From DAOPXV01 sp035352535 (GTDB taxonomy: Bacteria > Muiribacteriota > UBA9980): a DNA stretch of 16,602 bases. The stretch covers positions 1 to 16,602 of the forward strand of contig CAZJFS010000094.1 of the NCBI GenBank assembly GCA_964545075.1, written 5' to 3'. A program made the translations under genes and the position numbers. This document shows positions 13,846 through 16,602 of the stretch, one piece after another (position 1 is the first letter of the stretch; every line of letters begins with the position of its first letter). The notes under the pieces were generated by a model. The model had not been told where the DNA came from and searched no databases. It saw only the letters and a list, made by a program, of their open reading frames with translations.

Positions 13846-14394
13846 TTGAAGATAGGTTATTCGCTGAAAAAACTAAGATCCAAAAATAAATATACCCTCA
13901 AAGATGTAGCTGAAAAGCTCAATATTACAGGGAGTCTTCTTTCACAAATAGAAAACGGCAAGATATCGCCTTCGCTTAAGTCGCTTGAATCACTTCTGGG
14001 GTTTTATAATGTGAACCTCTCCGAGTTTTTCAGACAGGTCGAACAAAAAGATTACATAATAACGCGAAAGGACGATACGGAACGCATAGTTGCGAAAAGC
14101 GGAAGTATCATAACGCTTCTCGCGTCAAAACTTGAAAATAATGTTTTGGAAACATATTCGGTTGAATTGAAACAGGGAATAAGCCTTCAGATCAAACAGA
14201 TCGACCACAAAATTAATGGCGAACGCTTTATATATGTAACTTCGGGCCGGCTCGATCTGGTTATCGACGGAAGTTCCGTCTCTATCTTTCCTGAAGACAG
14301 CATAAATTTCAAGTCTCATGTGCGATGCGAAGTTACAAACAATTCGGCGGAAGATGTGAGATTTCTTATTTCGGGATTTGTTCCGTTATTCTAG
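13846..14394 (+). CDS. XRE-family regulator with C-terminal cupin domain (copy 2)
   Basis: This 182-aa paralogue of the regulator at 9328 has the same two-domain plan. Its HTH (LKDVAEKLNITGSLLSQIENGKISPSL) and cupin domain (ERFIYVTSGRLDLVIDG; PEDSINFKSHV) align along the whole length. The start is TTG, with GGAG 7 nt upstream. An ATG seven bases earlier is out of frame. It has its own strong promoter and is followed after 20 nt by the CPA1 antiporter, so it probably controls that gene and itself. The ligand of the cupin domain is unknown. Confidence 0.88.
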   Translation: MKIGYSLKKLRSKNKYTLKDVAEKLNITGSLLSQIENGKISPSLKSLESLLGFYNVNLSEFFRQVEQKDYIITRKDDTERIVAKSGSIITLLASKLENNVLETYSVELKQGISLQIKQIDHKINGERFIYVTSGRLDLVIDGSSVSIFPEDSINFKSHVRCEVTNNSAEDVRFLISGFVPLF

Positions 14395-14414
14395 CCTGAG
14401 GAAGTCCAATAAAT

Positions 14415-16277
14415 ATGTTCGAGATGATACAGGGTGCTTTTAATCAGGTTATCAACCAAATTAATTATTTTTCTTACAATGCAAGCATTATTCTTTCAAC
14501 ACATATTCTTGCAACCCTGGCCCTTATACTTGTTCTTGGGATATTTTCACAATGGCTGGCGTGGCGGTTTTATCTGCCGTCAATACTTATTTTGCTGCTT
14601 GTCGGTTGTTTGGCCGGCCCTATTTCAGGACTTATAAATCCGGATGAAATTTTCGGTAAGATGCTTTTGCCGGTAGTTTCTATTTCCGTCGCTACTATAT
14701 TATTCGAAGGCGGCTTGAATTTAAACTCAAAAGAACTTAAACATATCGGGAAATTCGTGCGAAATCTTATTACCGTAGGCGCTCTTGTTTCTTGGGTGAG
14801 CACTACCGCCGCGGCGTTTTATATTCTCAAGCTAAATCTTTCGTTATCATCGCTTCTGGGTGCCATACTCATCGTTACCGGCCCTACCGTGATCATGCCT
14901 TTATTAAGGCACATAAAGCCTTCGGCGAAAGTCGGATCGGTACTTAAATGGGAAGGTATCGTGATCGATCCTATCGGAGCTGTATTTGCCGTTCTCGTTT
15001 TTGAAGCGATCATCATCGGCACATTTCAAAGCGCTATACCGGTAATGCTGATGAAATTGATTGAAATCATACTTATAGGAGTCATATTAGGGTATCTCGG
15101 AGCCCGGTTTATTGTATACGCATTCAAAAATTTTATAGTTCCCGACTTTCTTCAAGTTCCGGTCTCGCTCTCGACAATGGTTGGATTGTTCACTTTATCC
15201 AATGCTTTGCACGAAGAATCGGGTCTTTTAACCGTCACGATCATGGGCATTGCCATTGCCAGCCAGAAAAATTTCCATGTCAAGCACATACTCGAATTCA
15301 AGGAAAATCTTCGTGTATTGCTTATATCATGTCTGTTTATAGTTCTTTCGGCGCGCTTAAAATATGAAGATCTTATAAATGTGAACTATAACACCATGTT
15401 TTTCGTCTTATTTCTTATTTTTGTTGCGAGGCCTTTGACGGTGTTCATATCAGCTCGCGGATCGGATATCAGTTTAAATGAAAAGATCTTTATTTCGTTC
15501 ATGGCACCGCGCGGGATAGTCGCCGCTTCGGTGGCTTCGATATTTTCGGCGCGCCTTGTCGATGCGGGCTATTCGAGCGCGAAATCGATACTTCCGATCA
15601 CGTTCATGGTTATCATCGGCACCGTTTTATTCTACGGCCTTATATCGCCATGGATCGCGTCATTTTTGAAGATCGCAAGTCCCAATCCTCAGGGAACCCT
15701 TATCGTCGGAGCCAATAAGATCGGAAGGCTCATAGCCTGCGCGCTTAAAAAACGAGGCTGCCAGGTTCTTATTTCAGACACCAATCAGGTCAATATTTCG
15801 ACCGCGATAAATGAAGGTCTGCCGGTTCATCACGGCAGCATACTTTCAAACGAAATACTTGAATCCGTACAGCTGAACGAATTTTGCCGGCTAATAGCGA
15901 TGACGCCTAACGATGAGCTGAACTCATTCGCCTCCATTCGATTTGCGGATATTTTCGGCCGAAATCAGGTTTTTCAGTTGAGACCGCATTCCAATACCAA
16001 CATAGTGGGACATCTTATGGGAAGAACTCTTTTCGGAACAAATCGTGATTACTCTTATTTATCGGGCTGCCTCGAGAAAGGAGCCGTTCTTGTAGAAAAG
16101 GAAATAACCGCCGGCGTCAAACCTGAAGATCTTTTAAATGATGTTGAAACCGTTTCGACAGCGTTGTTTTCGATATCCAAAAACGGCAGTATATCATTTA
16201 TGACGGAAGATATCAAATCAAACCTTGATCATCTGAAACCGGGAAGTCATCTTTTTTATCTTATGCTTTCAAAATAG
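14415..16277 (+). CDS. CPA1-type Na+(K+)/H+ antiporter with C-terminal TrkA-N domain
   Basis: This 620-aa protein starts at an ATG with GAGGAAG upstream. Residues about 25-415 are a polytopic antiporter domain with the CPA1-type stretches ILFEGGLNL, IVTGPTVIMPLLRH (G156, P157), EGIVIDPIGAV (E180, D185, the likely ion-site acidic residue) and FMAPRGIVAAS. Residues about 427-540 are a TrkA-N (RCK) nucleotide-binding domain with TLIVGANKIGRL (a GANKIG variant of GXGXXG) and acidic D455 after beta-2. The C-terminus is about 60 residues more. RCK domains gate K+/H+ or Na+/H+ antiporters by binding NAD(H) or nucleotides. The cation is not determined by sequence. Confidence 0.9.
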   Translation: MFEMIQGAFNQVINQINYFSYNASIILSTHILATLALILVLGIFSQWLAWRFYLPSILILLLVGCLAGPISGLINPDEIFGKMLLPVVSISVATILFEGGLNLNSKELKHIGKFVRNLITVGALVSWVSTTAAAFYILKLNLSLSSLLGAILIVTGPTVIMPLLRHIKPSAKVGSVLKWEGIVIDPIGAVFAVLVFEAIIIGTFQSAIPVMLMKLIEIILIGVILGYLGARFIVYAFKNFIVPDFLQVPVSLSTMVGLFTLSNALHEESGLLTVTIMGIAIASQKNFHVKHILEFKENLRVLLISCLFIVLSARLKYEDLINVNYNTMFFVLFLIFVARPLTVFISARGSDISLNEKIFISFMAPRGIVAASVASIFSARLVDAGYSSAKSILPITFMVIIGTVLFYGLISPWIASFLKIASPNPQGTLIVGANKIGRLIACALKKRGCQVLISDTNQVNISTAINEGLPVHHGSILSNEILESVQLNEFCRLIAMTPNDELNSFASIRFADIFGRNQVFQLRPHSNTNIVGHLMGRTLFGTNRDYSYLSGCLEKGAVLVEKEITAGVKPEDLLNDVETVSTALFSISKNGSISFMTEDIKSNLDHLKPGSHLFYLMLSK

Positions 16278-16288
16278 GGCTTCAGCCC
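16268..16288 (-). terminator. Possible terminator hairpin between convergent genes
   Basis: GGGC-TTCA-GCCC (16277-16288) lies between the antiporter stop and the HAD remnant. Reading the minus strand, the stem is followed by TATTTT, so it could end transcripts of the HAD gene. The stem is short. Confidence 0.35.
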
Positions 16289-16290
16289 GT

Positions 16291-16515
16291 CTATTCAGTG
16301 ATCTTAAGAAGGGACGAGAAGCTTTTTTCGTTTATCTCAAAATCGGCTATGGTTTTCAACATTTTATTCGTAGAGCAAAACGCGATGCCTACGCCTGCGT
16401 TCTTTATCATGCAAATATCATTTTCGCCATCGCCCACTGCAATAATATTTTCCGGATTTATACCGTACCTGGCTGCCGCGTCTAAAACCGCATTTCCCTT
16501 GCATATCGGATGATT
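16291..16515 (-). pseudogene. 3' remnant of a second HAD phosphatase gene
   Basis: From TAG at 16293-16291 the minus strand codes for the last 73 residues of a HAD phosphatase: PICKGNAVLDAAARYG, then IIAVGDGENDICMIKNAG, then IAFCSTNKML and a matching end. It aligns without gaps to the last 70 residues of the HAD part at 11219-11918 but clearly differs in DNA, so it is a paralogue and not a recent copy. Homology ends at 16509. Two codons upstream there is an in-frame TGA (16518-16516), and no start codon precedes the homologous part. The 5' side has therefore been lost or replaced by the CRISPR-like segment next to it; an assembly join is the alternative. Confidence 0.72.
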
Positions 16516-16560
16516 TCAACGGCTTTGAGGCAATTTGACGAAAGCGATGGGGACTGAAAC
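16513..16560. repeat. CRISPR-repeat-like 48-nt segment (single unit)
   Basis: The segment starts ATTTCAAC and ends GGGGACTGAAAC. The last six bases, read in reverse complement (GTTTCA), match the first six (ATTTCA) at five positions, and a GAAAC end is typical of many CRISPR repeats. It begins exactly where the HAD homology stops. The final 42 nt (16561-16602) would be the first spacer. Only one unit is visible, so this is a suggestion and not an array call. Confidence 0.35.
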
Positions 16561-16602
16561 CTCGCCTGTGGCGACGCTGTTAACGAACTAGAGTCTGTTG
16601 GC

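Noticed and set aside
16298..16513. A 71-codon plus-strand frame at the right edge.
   Set aside because: It is exactly antisense to the HAD remnant, whose conserved motifs show the minus strand is the coding one.

Overview
The window looks like chromosomal DNA from an AT-rich, probably anaerobic bacterium. The case for anaerobiosis rests on a low-potential Fe-S/Hdr-type protein set, sigma-54 control and the absence of any oxygen-linked gene. The membrane-fusion subunit of the ABC exporter suggests a Gram-negative-type envelope. I cannot place the phylum from sequence alone. No tRNA, rRNA, insertion sequence or phage gene was seen.

Layout. (1) 1-2192, minus strand: an ABC exporter with a membrane-fusion protein (apparently starting at ATT) followed by an FtsX/MacB-type permease that runs off the left edge. 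It has its own sigma-70-like promoter, overlapped by a TTGAC-N4-GTCAA palindrome. (2) 2259-5905, minus strand: an ArsP/SO_0444-type permease preceded by five tightly spaced genes. These encode a stand-alone HdrA-N-terminal-like protein, a 2[4Fe-4S] ferredoxin, a DGC domain fused to a lipoyl (GcvH-like) domain, and two further DGC proteins. A terminator separates the five-gene operon from the permease gene. (3) 6149-7727, plus strand: a divergent arsEFG-like operon (thioredoxin-fold protein, exported CXXC protein, CcdA-like permease). (4) 7724-8731, minus strand: a sigma-54 enhancer-binding protein without a sensor domain but with a Cys triad in its linker.

Three good -24/-12 (GG-N10-GC) sigma-54 promoters lie exactly in front of the HdrA-like operon, the ArsP-like gene and arsEFG. 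The two divergent ones flank a TGCA-rich palindromic segment suited to be a shared enhancer site. With the adjacent activator, this reads as one regulon of two metalloid/organoarsenical-type permeases, thiol-disulfide proteins and an Fe-S/lipoyl redox module. This is the most novel part of the window. A dihydrolipoyl arm could in principle carry a trivalent arsenical or a sulfur species, but that is inference.

(5) 8917-16293: a block of ion and nutrient transport. It contains a 57-aa membrane protein, an XRE-cupin regulator and an NhaD/ArsB-superfamily antiporter. These are followed by a decayed GT2-HAD gene, a 38-aa membrane protein and CstA. Then come a second, paralogous XRE-cupin regulator and a CPA1 antiporter with a TrkA-N domain. 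The two regulators each sit immediately before a cation antiporter, suggesting Na+/H+ homeostasis modules made by duplication of the regulator.

(6) 16291-16602: the 3' remnant of a second HAD gene on the minus strand. It is cut off exactly at a 48-nt segment whose ends look like a CRISPR repeat.
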